A stretch of 51,059 nucleotides of DNA from assembly GCA_004335635.1 (NCBI GenBank), contig QAXH01006585.1, forward strand, positions 1 to 51,059, given 5' to 3'. This stretch comes from Chloromonas sp. AAM2. Lineage: Eukaryota; Chlorophyta; Chlorophyceae; Chlamydomonadales; Chlamydomonadaceae. The notes under the pieces are model-generated. The model was not told the DNA's origin. It did no database searches and saw only the letters and a program-made list of their open reading frames with translations. Positions within the stretch are counted from its first letter, which is position 1, and each line of letters starts with the position of its first letter. This document shows, piece after piece, positions 31,671 through 42,971 of the stretch. Position numbers and translations under genes: made by a program.

Positions 31671-34600
31671 TCAGCTGATTGTTAGCAGCGACCAGGCACT
31701 CAAGTCGAACAGTACGAGCAGTACAAGAATTTTGGTCCTGAAAACAATCGCTTGATTGAGCCTGATTCAGAAGTGCGGTAGTCCTGACGAACACAAGGCA
31801 GTCCACCAGCAACATACAACCTGTGATGTATATCTTGCTGGAGGTTCCGCAGAGTCTGCGTCAGTTGGTTCTTGAGCTGCCCATCCCACAATCTCATACC
31901 AAAGCATGTGCGTATTTCAGAGAGCACCATACGTGCTTGCACAAACAGTCCTTTTATTGCATGATCGCCAAGGCCATGTGATGACGATCGTGCGTCCAAT
32001 AATCAGCGCCTTGACGCCTTACCTGCACCATGCGTGCTTGCAGCGTGGACAGGTCTGCATACTGCTGCAAGGAGGGTGTCGAGTAGTACATGTGCTCCTC
32101 GATGGCCTTGACGTACTGCATGAAATAGATAACACATGTACTATCGTTGATGTTAGTGGTGCCACTCAAGGATCAAGCCTTGGATGTCTTGGCAGCTTGT
32201 CAGTGGCTGGCATCAAGCAACCATTGATGCAAGGTGTTCAAAGGCCGCATACAGAACTGGGCCACTGTCGGTCACTCTTGCATGCTGGTGCACAGATGGA
32301 CAAGCGTGTGGTAGGATGGAATTTCCAGCAGGACCCACCAGAAATACAGCGCCATGGGGATGGCTACCAAGTTGTTCTGAGAAGCGGTCAGCAAACATAG
32401 CGGCCAGTGCACTGCTGCATGCACCACGCAGCGGCTTGTCGACCTCGCGGTTGTGCCAGGACTGGGGAGAGCGGATTGTCCCAACAGGCCGCCTGGCAAC
32501 CAGCTGCTGCAGCGACCTCATCAAGGCAGGCGACTGGCTGGTGGCTGGTACTGCGGGCGCTGCTGGCTCTGCAGCCATGCATGACTGCTCCAGGGCGGTG
32601 CTTGCTGCAGCACGCTGGGCCCTGACGACCATGTCAGCAGGCGGTGGAGGGGGGAGCATGAGGGCAGCAATAAGTGCACTGCTGCTGGTGTGCTGGTTGA
32701 AGGGGCTGGCGGGTTCGACATTGCGAGCCCTGGGTGTGCTGGGGCATGTGCGAGAGTACATGTCAATGGCGGTCACGCTGCGGCGAACAATGCGGAGTGG
32801 TGTGGCGAGCTGGAGGATGCTGGGGACAGGGCTGGTGATGGCTGACTGCGACCGCGCCAGGCTGGGCAGTGGTGGGCATGGTGAGGCGTCCGCAGCGGGC
32901 GTGTCCGGAACGGTGGGCGTGCTGCAGTCAATCACGCCATCCATGGGAATGCTGAGGTTGCCAGAGCTGGTCGCACGGCTGCGCACTGGCGTGCAGACCT
33001 CGCTTCGCATGATGTCAGCATTCGCGATTGGCGCAGAGTGTCTGTAGCGTGGTGTAGACTCTGAGTCTGCGCCTGGGGGCAAGCCAAATACATCCTGGGG
33101 TGGGGCAAGCACGCCAAACTCATCCAGACCAGCTGTTGTGTCAACTCTAGGCGTGCTGGCGAGTGAGTCAAAGAAATTGAGGGCTTCATGAGATACAGCG
33201 TGCCTGTCATCATCGGTGTGGTGGTGGCCAAGGGCGCCGTCATATGTGGCACGCCGACAGTTGGGCTGTGCATGCAGACGCATGGTTGGTGGGGGCATCC
33301 AGGATTCGATCCTGGTCACAGGACTGTGCGCCTGCTCACGAGGGGCTGCGGCAGCAAACCCTGCACGCTGATTCAGGCTCAAGCCGTTGACGTCGACAGG
33401 CCCGCTGATGCTGGTGCAGCCAGGCAGGCAAGCGCCTGCATGCACAGGTGCCGCTACCAGGCTGCTTTCTGCACGCCGAGCACTGCTGGGGGGCCAGGCA
33501 GGCATGGCAGGGGCTGCAAAGCGAACCTGCGTTGCTGCAGGCCTGGCAGAGCGTGCAGCAGCGTTGTTGTCACCAACAAACAAACGGCGCATAGCGGAAG
33601 TCCTGGGCCGGCCCGCTGCCTCTGCTGCATCGTCTTCTTCACGCATACGCTTCAATGCTGCTGTAAACTTGGTTTCCACACCACCCAAGTGTGTGCTGGT
33701 TGCAGCTCGTGCTGGCGCGGGTCGGGAGCCACAGCCAGGCTCACTGGGCCGTCGATGCACCGATCGCTGCAGCAAGAACTGCTGCTGTTGCTGCTGTTGT
33801 TGCCCCTGAGCCAGCAGCTTTTCAAACCCAAATGATCCGTCGAGGGATGCACGCACTGCAGGGTGTGCAGGTCGCTGAGCACTGAGCCAGGCTGGGCGGG
33901 CTGGCTGACATCCATTGGCCTGTGCGAAGAACTCGAATGAGGCATCACTCTGACCATCACTGGCACGAGGGGTACTGGGCACAGCCCGCTGGGCACTGAC
34001 TGTATTGTCAGGCACACTGTCACCACCCTCCTCTTCGTCGTTACTCACACAATCCGTCAACGCAGCTCGCGACTGAAGCCGAGAGTCTGATTTGCGACGC
34101 TCTGCACTGCCGTCATCGGAACCACGCTGCTGAAGCATAGTGCCCATCTGCAGAAGCTGTGCCTGCAGTGTGGGCCCTGCCAGAGCACCAAATGTGAGCT
34201 CACTGTGCTCCACGCCTTGGCCACCGTCTTCGTCCTCTTCGCCACCCTCGGAAAGCCTTGGACTAAAAATTGGTAGTGTTGTTGCACGGCGCCCCATGGC
34301 AGTGCTTAAGGATCCAAGGGCGTCCGAGTCCATGAAACAGTCCATGGCCGCCATTGAACCCCAATCATGAGTAAAGCCATTACCAGCACCCGCTGGCAGC
34401 TGCACAGCTGATGCCGGCACATTCAATCCAGAGTGAATCGGGTTGCGGGGTGTCCCTGGTTCACCTGTGCCAGGAGTAGAGGCACGTAGGAGCAGAGATG
34501 TTAACTGCCGGCGAGGGGCCAAAGGTGGGAGGCTGGTACCACTGGCGCTCATGCGATGTCCAGAAGGTGTGCGTGGAGTGGCACTGGTGTTGCTTGTTGG

Positions 34601-36011
34601 CCTCTGTGGCGTGCGAGTCTGGAACTGCATCATTGATTGCCCTCGCCGGTTGTCTGAATCTGGGCTAGCAGTGGGGCCCAGTGGCTGTGACACCGACTGC
34701 TGCTGCTCTAGACATGGGAGGTGGTGGTGGTGGTAGTGGTGATAGTGGTGGTGGTGATGGCTGTCAGGCACGGATGTTACCAGGCTTCCAGACGTCAGCC
34801 AGGCGGAATGAGAGCTGCCAGGCAGAGCAGGCATCAGCCCATTGAGTGGCAAGGTTTGAGAGGAACGTGAGGAAAGGCATGGACTGGCTGCCAGGTCAGC
34901 AATCAGCTGAGAAGCGTGGTCTTGGTCCAAAGGTGATATCAAAGATGCATCGGCAGTGCTTGCGGTACTGCCGCTGTGGAAGGGCATGACCGGAAAGGCG
35001 GGCGAGGAACGGACGTGATCAGGCATCTGCAAGTCGGGGCGCTGTGGAGCTGTTGTTGTCGCAGGGTCGAATAGTGGAGGTAACAAACAGGCCTGCAAAG
35101 CCAGCAGCTGCTGACTCCGCTTGTCCACCTCTGCGGGAAAAAAAGATTGTGGGGCACAGCAGGGCTTGCAATGCGAACATAAGTGGACAGCAAGCAAAAC
35201 CAGGTAAGTCGCTGTTTGGTTGCGGGCCCCCTCCTGATCGTGATCGGGCCTTATCGATTTGAAATGTGGTGTGAATTCGCTCTTCGGCCCGCTCACCTGA
35301 AGCGATAGCCTGTGCTTCTGCGCGTCGCTTGGCAACCTGCTCGGGAAAGCAGCTCTCAACCACGCCCTTGAGGCGCTGGCAAACACCTGCAAAAGTGTGG
35401 GCCAACCGGTAGTCAGGCACTTGCACAGATCTACTTGATATACTCATCACAAACGCTAGGCTGCCCTCGCTAATGCTGATGTTTGCGCCCACCTAAGTTG
35501 TGAGAGAGCTCTGCGCGGCAAATGGGGCACATAACCGCTGGTCTGCGCTGGCTGGGAATCAGCATGCCATGTTGCTGTTCCTCCGACACCTTGCGCCACT
35601 GCCCCAAACAGCTGCGGCAGAAATCATGCCCGCAGGCACCTGCGAGCAAGCCGGAAAGATGAAGGGCAGCTATCGCGATGGGGGGGACTTCAAGTTGAAG
35701 CCCTTGCTGACGAAGCACAGCAATGGCGCCAAACGCAGGCCAATCCTAGTGCAGTATTGATCTACATGACATTCCGTGGAGCCTTGGGCGCCTAAGAGCC
35801 TACAAAGGAGTTGAAAGACGTGTGGCTGAAGCTTCGGCACCCAGTTTCCCCGCTTACCGACAACAGGGTCCAGCAATATCTCTGAGCAGATCGCACATTC
35901 GTAGTCTGCTTCCAGAAAGCCTGCTGACTTGCGGGCCTGCTGCTTCTGGGTGGCCTCCTCTGGGCTCCGGTGTTCCTCCACCCCGACCTGGGTGCTGGGT
36001 TGCACAGTCAT
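31671..36011 (-). CDS. RING-finger E3 ubiquitin ligase with probable C-terminal KIX domain
   Basis: Exons 35858-36011, 35493-35639, 35297-35386, a giant exon from 35130 to about 32339, 32023-32115, 31821-31876 and 31671-31737; about 1,130 aa. The C3HC4 RING is complete: C39-x2-C42, C54-x-H56, C59-x2-C62, C89-x2-C92, with WRK after the sixth ligand (LGQWRK), so it should bind E2 and transfer ubiquitin. A short basic helix follows (CFPEQVAKRRAEAQA). The giant exon is a low-complexity tail with Ser-Thr-Pro sites, a His-rich stretch (HHHHHYHHYHHHH) and polyGln. The C-terminus (SWHNREVDKPLRG, ALAAMF, then YVKAIEEHMYYSTPSLQQYA, DLSTLQARMVQLKNQL) follows the KIX pattern of CBP and MED15. The donor of the giant exon is ambiguous (32348 or 32339, both phase 0). 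The last exon is uncertain: the phase-consistent reading ends at 31671, but a different frame (RTVRLECLVAANNQLKA) followed by AVDELIAADRAASSST near 31507-31557 looks more protein-like. Confidence 0.8.
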
Positions 36012-36875
36012 TTTGGCTGTCTTAGTACCCCGTCATAACAGAAGCCATTCCTGATACAGCTCGCCCGCCGAGTGTGCCCAGTCGCAGGCGCCTGCTTCTC
36101 TCATGGATCATGTTGTCATGGGCGCCAAAAATGACGGTTCTGGGATCAATGTATCTTGTTAAGTGTTCGGTGCGTCCTCTCAGTGGGAGTTCATACCTTG
36201 TTTGAAATCATGGATTTCATGACATTCAAGACGGATTTGGGACTGGGTCACTTTTGCGGTTACTTAAGCTAGCTCACCACCTACCCTTCTGGCTCCCCAC
36301 GGTCTTGTTGCCTGGGGATATGACTGCATCAATACCGGCAGCAGTATCTTCCCTTTCCCGGCTTGAAGAGCTCACGTGATCTATCGGTCCGGTACTGGGG
36401 TTTTGGCTAGCGCAGGTTTGGCATATATACTGCGCTGAAGCAAGCTGCCCTTTGGCCCAGGTCGAAGCTGCTGAAACAGTGCAGGAGCTTTGTACGATCC
36501 CTAAGGCTTCCTTGCTGCACAGTCTGGTGCATTTTAATGCAATGCATGCAGCCGGCAGACTCTCACCCACTTAGCGGCTGGAGTCTTCACGTGTCCCTTA
36601 CAGACTCTGGCGCGGTGCATGTGGAGACAGCAGGTCATGCAGCAGGTCGTGCAGTTTGTGTCCATTCTTGCTGACAGATGAACTGGCCAGCCTGGACATG
36701 TTTGTGATGCACGCATAGTGTTGCCTGCCCGGGTCTTCGCAGTGTTCATCATCGCCCTTGGTGCCATGCTCACTGATCAACAGCAGGTTCACATGCTGCC
36801 TGTTGTCTGCAGCCACATGCCTGGTAGTGGTGTAGTATGGGGCCACCGTGTCCTGTGCCCTCAAGCATGTCTTTA
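36012..36875. other. Spacer upstream of the RING gene
   Basis: Should include the RING-gene promoter next to 36011. No ORF with domain features; nothing else is seen. Confidence 0.5.
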
Positions 36876-37279
36876 CACACACATCACCACAGTTCACCAG
36901 AATTGTACCAGGACTGGTACTCATTCGACCCATCTACACAGTGGGTGCAGTATGTACCAAATCATCCATGTACCACACAAGATATTAGTGTAGTACTCAA
37001 AAAACGTGACCCAGATCAACCAGGACACCGCATCGCAGGGCCAGATGAAACTCAGTGCCAGATGAAACTCCCGCATTCGAAATTGTTCCAGCGATGCATA
37101 GTGTGAGCGTCTACCAACTCCAGCATCAGCAACACATCCCAGTGACAGATGTATGTACACTTTCACCAACATAAAAACTTAGTATGGACACCCAAAAATA
37201 CTAGTCCCACAGACAACTGACAGCCTCATCACCGTGCCAGTCCCAAAATTGTCCCAGAACTGGCAAACTTCTTTTTTTT
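36876..37279. mobile_element. MITE family M1, left-truncated copy
   Basis: Right end TTGTCCCAGAACTGGCAAAC then TTCTTTTTTTT is intact. The left part (CACACATCACCACAGTTCAC, GACTGGTACTCATTCGACCC, ACCAAATCAT) matches the interior of the 20877-21079 copy, but the left terminal repeat is missing. Confidence 0.6.
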
Positions 37280-38923
37280 GCATGTGGAGAGATGTGGACA
37301 GGTGCATGTGGAGACTGACGTCATGATGCATACTGGTTAGTGTTCGTACAGCCCCTTGCGATACACATACACAACGTTGATCGTGTGCTCCTCAACCCCA
37401 CATAGGGGGCAGAAAGGTTCAAACACACCCGAAAATCGCTGGCCTCCTCCAGTTGACCAGTTGAAATGCAAGCGCAACGGCAGTGTCGAGAAAACACTTC
37501 TTGTTCATGGTTCTGAAGCTTGTTTTTGGTGCAGTCTTCAAATTGGGTGCACCAGGTCGCCTTACAAGGAGGGACTGCACACCAGGAAGCACGTCCAACG
37601 CAAATAGCAATCATTGATCAGAAGGCTCGTGACGTGACGCGTACAAACCAAAGGGACGAGAGTGGTGCTCACCACGCATTATCAATGCACGCGCATTGCG
37701 TCACAAGCGTTACTCTCACTCTGACCTCTGATGTTACACAAGCTGACACCGTGAATCTGGCACTGTGCGATAGCCCTCAACTAATCAACTGGTCCCTCAC
37801 GCACCCCAAGTGACGGCCAGGGTGCAGTCCAGTGGGTGCGCCGTGTTGCCTCTCTGAGGCTTGCTTGCTTACAGATGCACAGGCTGTTATCAGAGTGTGT
37901 GCTTTGGTTGGCATAGACGTGCTGCACTTGGCCAACACGCTTCGATGACTCCATGGGGAGCCTTGTTTGGCTGCCACTGGCAAGCCACGCACTCAAAGCG
38001 AGCTGGGTGGCAGCCAAACCATTCCAGCCAATCAACTGCTCAGCAATGACATCACATGTGTATCGGGATAAGTTCCAAGCGGGATTGAGTACAAACACTT
38101 CTTGAATGTTCACGGCAACTGAGCTTGGGATCCAAAACCAGGGTTGATACGGTGCCAGGAAGACTGAATCGCGTCAAGTGCAGTCAATGGAGTCAGAGAG
38201 AATTCACAACATGCAGTTGGATCACAGTGGGAGTTGGATTACAGTAGGAGATGCGTGCGGCACTGGAAATGCTGTAGAATAAGAAACATGGATAATGTAC
38301 GGCCGAGTGGAAATACCCCTTGATGATAGACACCATCCATGCAGGCAGGTATCGCGAAGGCTTGGTCAGCAGCTAATGTACATGTCTTGCGCCACCAGAA
38401 ACCGTCCCACCCTTGGCCGCCTAACAAACCATATTTTCCAAGCAGCGTGCACACATATACAATCACATAACCGCCTACTGGATGCAGAGCCACATGCCTT
38501 TGCTATCCAAACACCATCTGCACGTCCCTGGGTGCAAACCGCAAAGGTCATGCATGCCAGATGGGCAGGCAGGCACATCGACACCATGTGGGCGTTTCCT
38601 GCTCTCACACAGAACCCGTTTCTGCACACCCAAGTTCCACGTGACACCACGGGGTTTGCTCGGGAGACTTCATACCACGGTGTCAACAGCCAGCCTGCCC
38701 ATGCAAGCATGCACTGCTGTGCAGCCACTACCATTTTTGTAACACCTGGTAAGAGGGAGCCTTGTCATTGCCGCTGCAAGCCCTCTGGCTGCGCGTGTCA
38801 TATAGAACAGTTGAACGTCGATAGCAGGACCACCTTCAGTTGTATCTGTTGCTGGTATGAAAACCGACAGGCAAGGTCGTTTTTATGCACGACCAAAGTC
38901 AGAGGCCTTACAGCATCAGTGCT
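37280..38923. other. Spacer, no supported gene
   Basis: A 215-codon plus ORF (38295-38942) and an overlapping 122-codon minus ORF (38366-38734) are open, but have Cys/His-rich, low-information composition and no domain. They overlap the 3' end of the next minus-strand gene. A short segment near 37565 is shared with 28110. Confidence 0.4.
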
Positions 38924-41900
38924 CTACTTAGTGGTGACCTGAATATTATATCTTGTGGGACGACCATCCTTCGGTTTAACAGCTCCGGAACCACTGCCGT
39001 CGGTCTTTCCCGCTCCCGCAAAGGAGTGAGAAGGTGAGTCGGGCCGAACGGTTGCGGAGCCCCCCGCTCGCACGCGCGCACGCGACTGGTTAGTGAGGTT
39101 ATGGTCAGACGGCCGACGCTTCCTAATCTGGAACATGTGCAGCATCACGTGGGTGCTGCCGCTTCCGTCCGTTTCAGCAAGCGTTTCTTCGGGCAGGTTG
39201 ATGGTGTGGCTGGGGGGACTGTTGACGTCGGGATAGGCGCCCCCGTACCGTCATAGCTCGTACTCCGGCTCCTGAACAGCAAGGTCAAACAAACAGATAA
39301 GAATGGGCTTCCAATGTTCACATTTTTGTGCTGGCCTGCATTACACATCAGCATTTTTGTGCTGGCTGATGTGCAATGCAGGCCAAGCAAACCACCGTTG
39401 TGAACAAGTGAGTTGTGAGATTCACAATTCAAGCACGTGACTGGAAACATGTTCTTGCAATAATGGTCAAGACAGTGGTTGCAAGCAAAGAGCGCAAAAT
39501 GTAGCGTGGGGAAATGAACGAAAGAACGAACTGTAAAAGCTACAGGCCTGCGGGTAGCACAAGACCAGAGGCCCTTGTGTTCTCTGTGTCTACAGTACAC
39601 AGCTTAGCTTCAGCTTGTCAGTTACACTGTGCCTGTGTGCCTCCCATTACCACATTCCCTCTCATCCTGCCCTGATTGCAATGTGAACCTAAGTGGTTTG
39701 TACTGTTTGCAACATGTGCCTCACCTGCTGGCCTTGGCCCGAGAAGACCTGGCTCCAGGCGTGGCGCAGCTTCTCACTCAAGTTTGCACTCCAGATCACT
39801 GAGACGATCATCAGGATGAAACCCCTGAACGCATGAAATCAAGGCACGGTTGTAACTAGTCGGTCGTCGGATAGAGGAACGCAACACCAATGTCCACTGC
39901 TAAGGATGAACCGCACACCATCAGGCGTTGACGTCGGACACTCTATGCACTAGTTTCCTGCACACCATATATATTTCGTCCAGATGTAGATGCGAAGTGC
40001 TTCTGAGGGTGAGATGTGCATTTGCAGCTGATGTGTGCTGTTTTGATGCCTAAGATCATTCGTTGTTGATATGTACAGAACTCATGCCTAAAGTTATTCA
40101 CACTCACGTGTACGTGCAGAAGATTGAGAAGATCCAGCCCACCAGAGTGAGGCACAGGAGGCCGTTGATGCCCTGAAAACAACACCACCACAAACCTTGT
40201 GAGCCAGTGCTCCTATAATCGCCTCGACTGTTAACATTAAGAGCCCTGCATTTACACAAACTGAGAAAGCGGCCACCCTGGCATATGCCTGAGTTACAGA
40301 ATCAGCGTCAAGAACCAACACTGTTGTTGAATGCTGAACACCAGTTGGCAGTTGGTTCACACTCGTCACACCTCACTTCACATGCCAGAAAGTGTGACGT
40401 GACTCACCCTGACCGATTCGCAGTCATCCCGGTACATGGCGGAACCAGGTGCAGGCCAAATGTCCGCATCTGTGGGCACAGTTAGCACATTGTGTTCAGA
40501 CGGTTTATACGTGAGAGACACAAAGTAGAATTCAGTGAATCCAGCACTGTGGCTGGCCACAGGATGTAAAACGAACCGGAGAAGTACACCACATACACCA
40601 CAGCGACCCTCTCCCACCTTGCAGGCAGTGACTCGCGTGTTGGACCCCACCACGACCCACCACCTCCCCACCACCTAGTACGATTACTACTAGAGACTGA
40701 AATCATGTACCTCTCCCCTCACCTACCTTGCAGGCAGTGCCTGACCAGGTCCGCCAGCAGCAGCGGTGTCGCCAGAGCCAACAGGAAGGTGGGGCCCTGA
40801 CGAGACCACAGGCTGCTGCCACTGCGGGAACAAGTGCGGCAAAAAGCGAGGTTGGCTCGGCAAAGACAGAGCAGACCGACAACTGCAGCAGGCAAGTACA
40901 CACACTGCCGCCACGCAACCGAATCGAAAACACACGCCAGGCAAACCATAATCCTTAGAAGTACAATCGTAAATCATGTTTAGCACGAGTACACTGCGCG
41001 GAAGGTTACAAGGCAATCAATCCGTGGCTAGAACACCTGCGATAGGCCTGTTCTTCGTGCCAGTGCTGGTGCTGCTGCCGGTGTTCGTGTGTGGTGGCGA
41101 TGCTATGCTAGTTCTACTGATGCTACTGGTGCTAGTGTTGATGCTAGTGCTGGTGTGTGAGGAGTGCACTTGTCACACTTCAGCTGTCTATACTGGTGTG
41201 GAATGACCACGGCAGGTCACTCTGACAACATGTGTACTAACCACGGAAGGCCAATCTGGCATAATGTGGAGCTGAGTACCCCGCCCACACTGCAATGAGC
41301 CTGCTCTTCATGCCAGTGCTGGTGCTGGTGCTAGTGCTAGTGAGTGCCACACTACACTCACACTTTGTAGGCGGACTTCCAGTACGTGTACTGAGTCAAG
41401 TTAGTCAGGATAGTAAGAGTGAGGGCGAGACTGAAGGTGTGAGAGAAAGCTTTGGCTCCTGCTGTTGCTGTAATTCCCATGAATCCAGCCTGCGCACATA
41501 CACAGCCTCAGCAGTATCGGATTGGCTATACCAAGAGCAGGCGATGTTGGTGACAGCAGCGGTGGTGCAACAAACAGTCACTCCGACCACAGCTCTCAGC
41601 CCAGCGCAAGCCACTTCCAGCATATCCAGATCAATTGTTGGGCATATGTCTTCAAGGTGACATAATCAAAGGAGGTGGTGCGATGGATGTGACCAACATG
41701 ATGGATGTAACAACAATAGGCGTCTTTCTTTTCGACTTTGAAATTTGACGTGTGAGGGTCTTGTACGGTATTGCATACAAACAAACCAAGCTGGTTTGCT
41801 GCAGTCGCTCACCAGCAGGAGGGGCCAGCATCAGGAGCCAACTGCGCACAACACGAGGCAGTGTGTGTTTTGCTTGGCATTGCATCGCAGTGAAGAGTGG

Positions 41901-42078
41901 CAGTAAAGAGGTCTGGTGTAGCTTCGGTAACTGTTCCCGAGCCAGGCAGCAATAGCAAGCTTGCTAATCAAACTCTGCCAGTATGTACATGTCACTCACC
42001 CAGAGCCGGCAAGGTGAGCAGCAGCGTCGCCACGGACGCTGCGAGGCTGCAGAAGTTCACAACAGCGTATATGTTCAT
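38924..42078 (-). CDS. Four-transmembrane protein with in-frame TGA before a 108-residue extension
   Basis: Exons seen: 42000-42078, 40727-40796, 40408-40469, 40108-40172, 39725-39824, and a last exon 38924-39271. The first exon ends in phase 1 while 40796 begins in phase 0, so at least one exon between 40797 and 41999 is not identified. Hydrophobic segments: VVNFCSLAASVATLLLTLPA, FLLALATPLLLADLV, LLCLTLVGWIFSIFC and FILMIVSVIW, with a short loop DADIWPAPGSAMYRDDCESV. This suits a tetraspan (MARVEL-like) plasma-membrane or endomembrane protein; the family is not established. The last exon reads EPEYEL, then TGA (39253-39251), then CGG and 107 further sense codons: YGGAYPDVNSPPSHTINL, KRRPSDHNLTNQSRARVRAG, ending NIQVTTK. 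Termination at the TGA leaves a short cytosolic tail. The gene is divergent from the FKBP gene. Confidence 0.65.
39248..39256 (-). promoter_or_regulatory. Candidate stop-codon readthrough site CTA-TGA-CGG
   Basis: TGA followed by CGG is the core of the type II readthrough signals known from several plant and animal viruses and some cellular genes. The frame stays open for 108 sense codons with protein-like composition. Immediately downstream, CGGG-GGCGCCTAT-CCCG could form a short GC stem, but I see no strong extended stem-loop. Other explanations are a recoded selenocysteine, a nonsense allele or a base error. Confidence 0.4.
39332..39385. repeat. 21-bp hairpin in intron of the four-TM gene
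   Basis: TGGCCTGCATTACACATCAG and C pair with GCTGATGTGCAATGCAGGCC and A (20 of 21 positions) across a 12-base loop. CATTTTTGTGCTGG is also directly repeated across the structure, so it may have formed by inverted local duplication. Confidence 0.7.
40605..40635 (-). pseudogene. Echo of the exon end/donor of exon 40727-40796
   Basis: CACTGCCTGCAAGGT on the minus strand is an exact repeat of the exon end and donor at 40726-40740 (CACTGCCTGCAAG then GTAGGT). It lies about 105 bp downstream in the following intron, and the GA-rich bases after it are also similar. Confidence 0.5.
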
Positions 42079-42971
42079 GTCAGCAAGTGATGCAGAGGAG
42101 TGTTGCTGACATAGCACAGCGCAGGGAGTCACGATGGCACGCACCTCTGCTTGTCGGGACCATGGATGTGATGTCCATGGGCATTCCGAGCAGGACCTGA
42201 TGTGCTCGCCTTGTTGCCACCACTTGACGAAGGAATCGTGGTGACCACCGGCCTGCGCAACAACGAGTATGTCAGCCTTGTCGCTGCCGGTATCTGTGCA
42301 CACATGGCGGGCGCTTAGATTTCCGCAAAGCACAGACTCAAGGAGATCATTGTCGTGCAGTCATGTGAGGAGACTGCTATCATGCGGCCAGGCAGGTACA
42401 GCGAGAGAGCAGAAGGGCTTGCCAGAAGGGCCCGCCAAGTGTCAAAACCCCAATGCTGGTGCTGACGCGGAGCACCCAGCACCCACTTTGGCCTCCTGGG
42501 GGGCATCGATCATGCCCCATCAGCGCAGTCTGGCTCTCCAGCCGTGATTAGCGGCTGCGCCATCTCCGGGTCCCGTTCACTCGCCATGTCTGCGAGCACA
42601 CACAATTACCGTCACTGGTTGCATACGGACATCATGAACATCAGACCTGACATGGTGCGATAGTCCTAGGCATCAACTTGGGACACCTCGCATCGAGAAG
42701 CACAAGGCCTGCATACCTTTCGGGATACCTGCACGTCTTTGAAAAGAAGTCTGCAACCCGCTATCCTGAGATTGGATGTAAACCAAGTAAAACCACACCT
42801 TCCTGGACCTTCTTGGAATGCAATCGCCGGCATTTTGGAAACGTCCATCACAACGGAATGCGCCGGTGCTTGCTTCTTTCTCCCTCGTATTGTTCCCTCG
42901 TAGGTGCCGAGTAAGTGCTAAGACATTCGAAAACAACAGTGCATCTACCGAGCCTGTCAGAACGATCCGAC
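42079..42971. promoter_or_regulatory. Divergent intergenic region (four-TM gene / FKBP42 gene)
   Basis: The start codons at 42078 (minus) and 42972 (plus) face away from each other, so both promoters and 5' UTRs must lie here. An undetected upstream exon of the four-TM gene cannot be excluded. No TATA box or specific motif is called. Confidence 0.45.

Noticed and set aside
32184..33047. 287-codon plus-strand ORF
   Set aside because: Antisense shadow of the giant exon of the RING-KIX gene, whose frame is supported by RING and KIX motifs and phase-matched junctions.
33315..33340. GGATTCGATCCTGG resembling a tRNA T-arm/B box
   Set aside because: Lies within the RING-KIX coding exon and no tRNA cloverleaf can be formed around it.
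38295..38942. 215-codon plus-strand ORF
   Set aside because: No domain, odd composition, overlaps a minus ORF and the 3' end of a better-supported gene.
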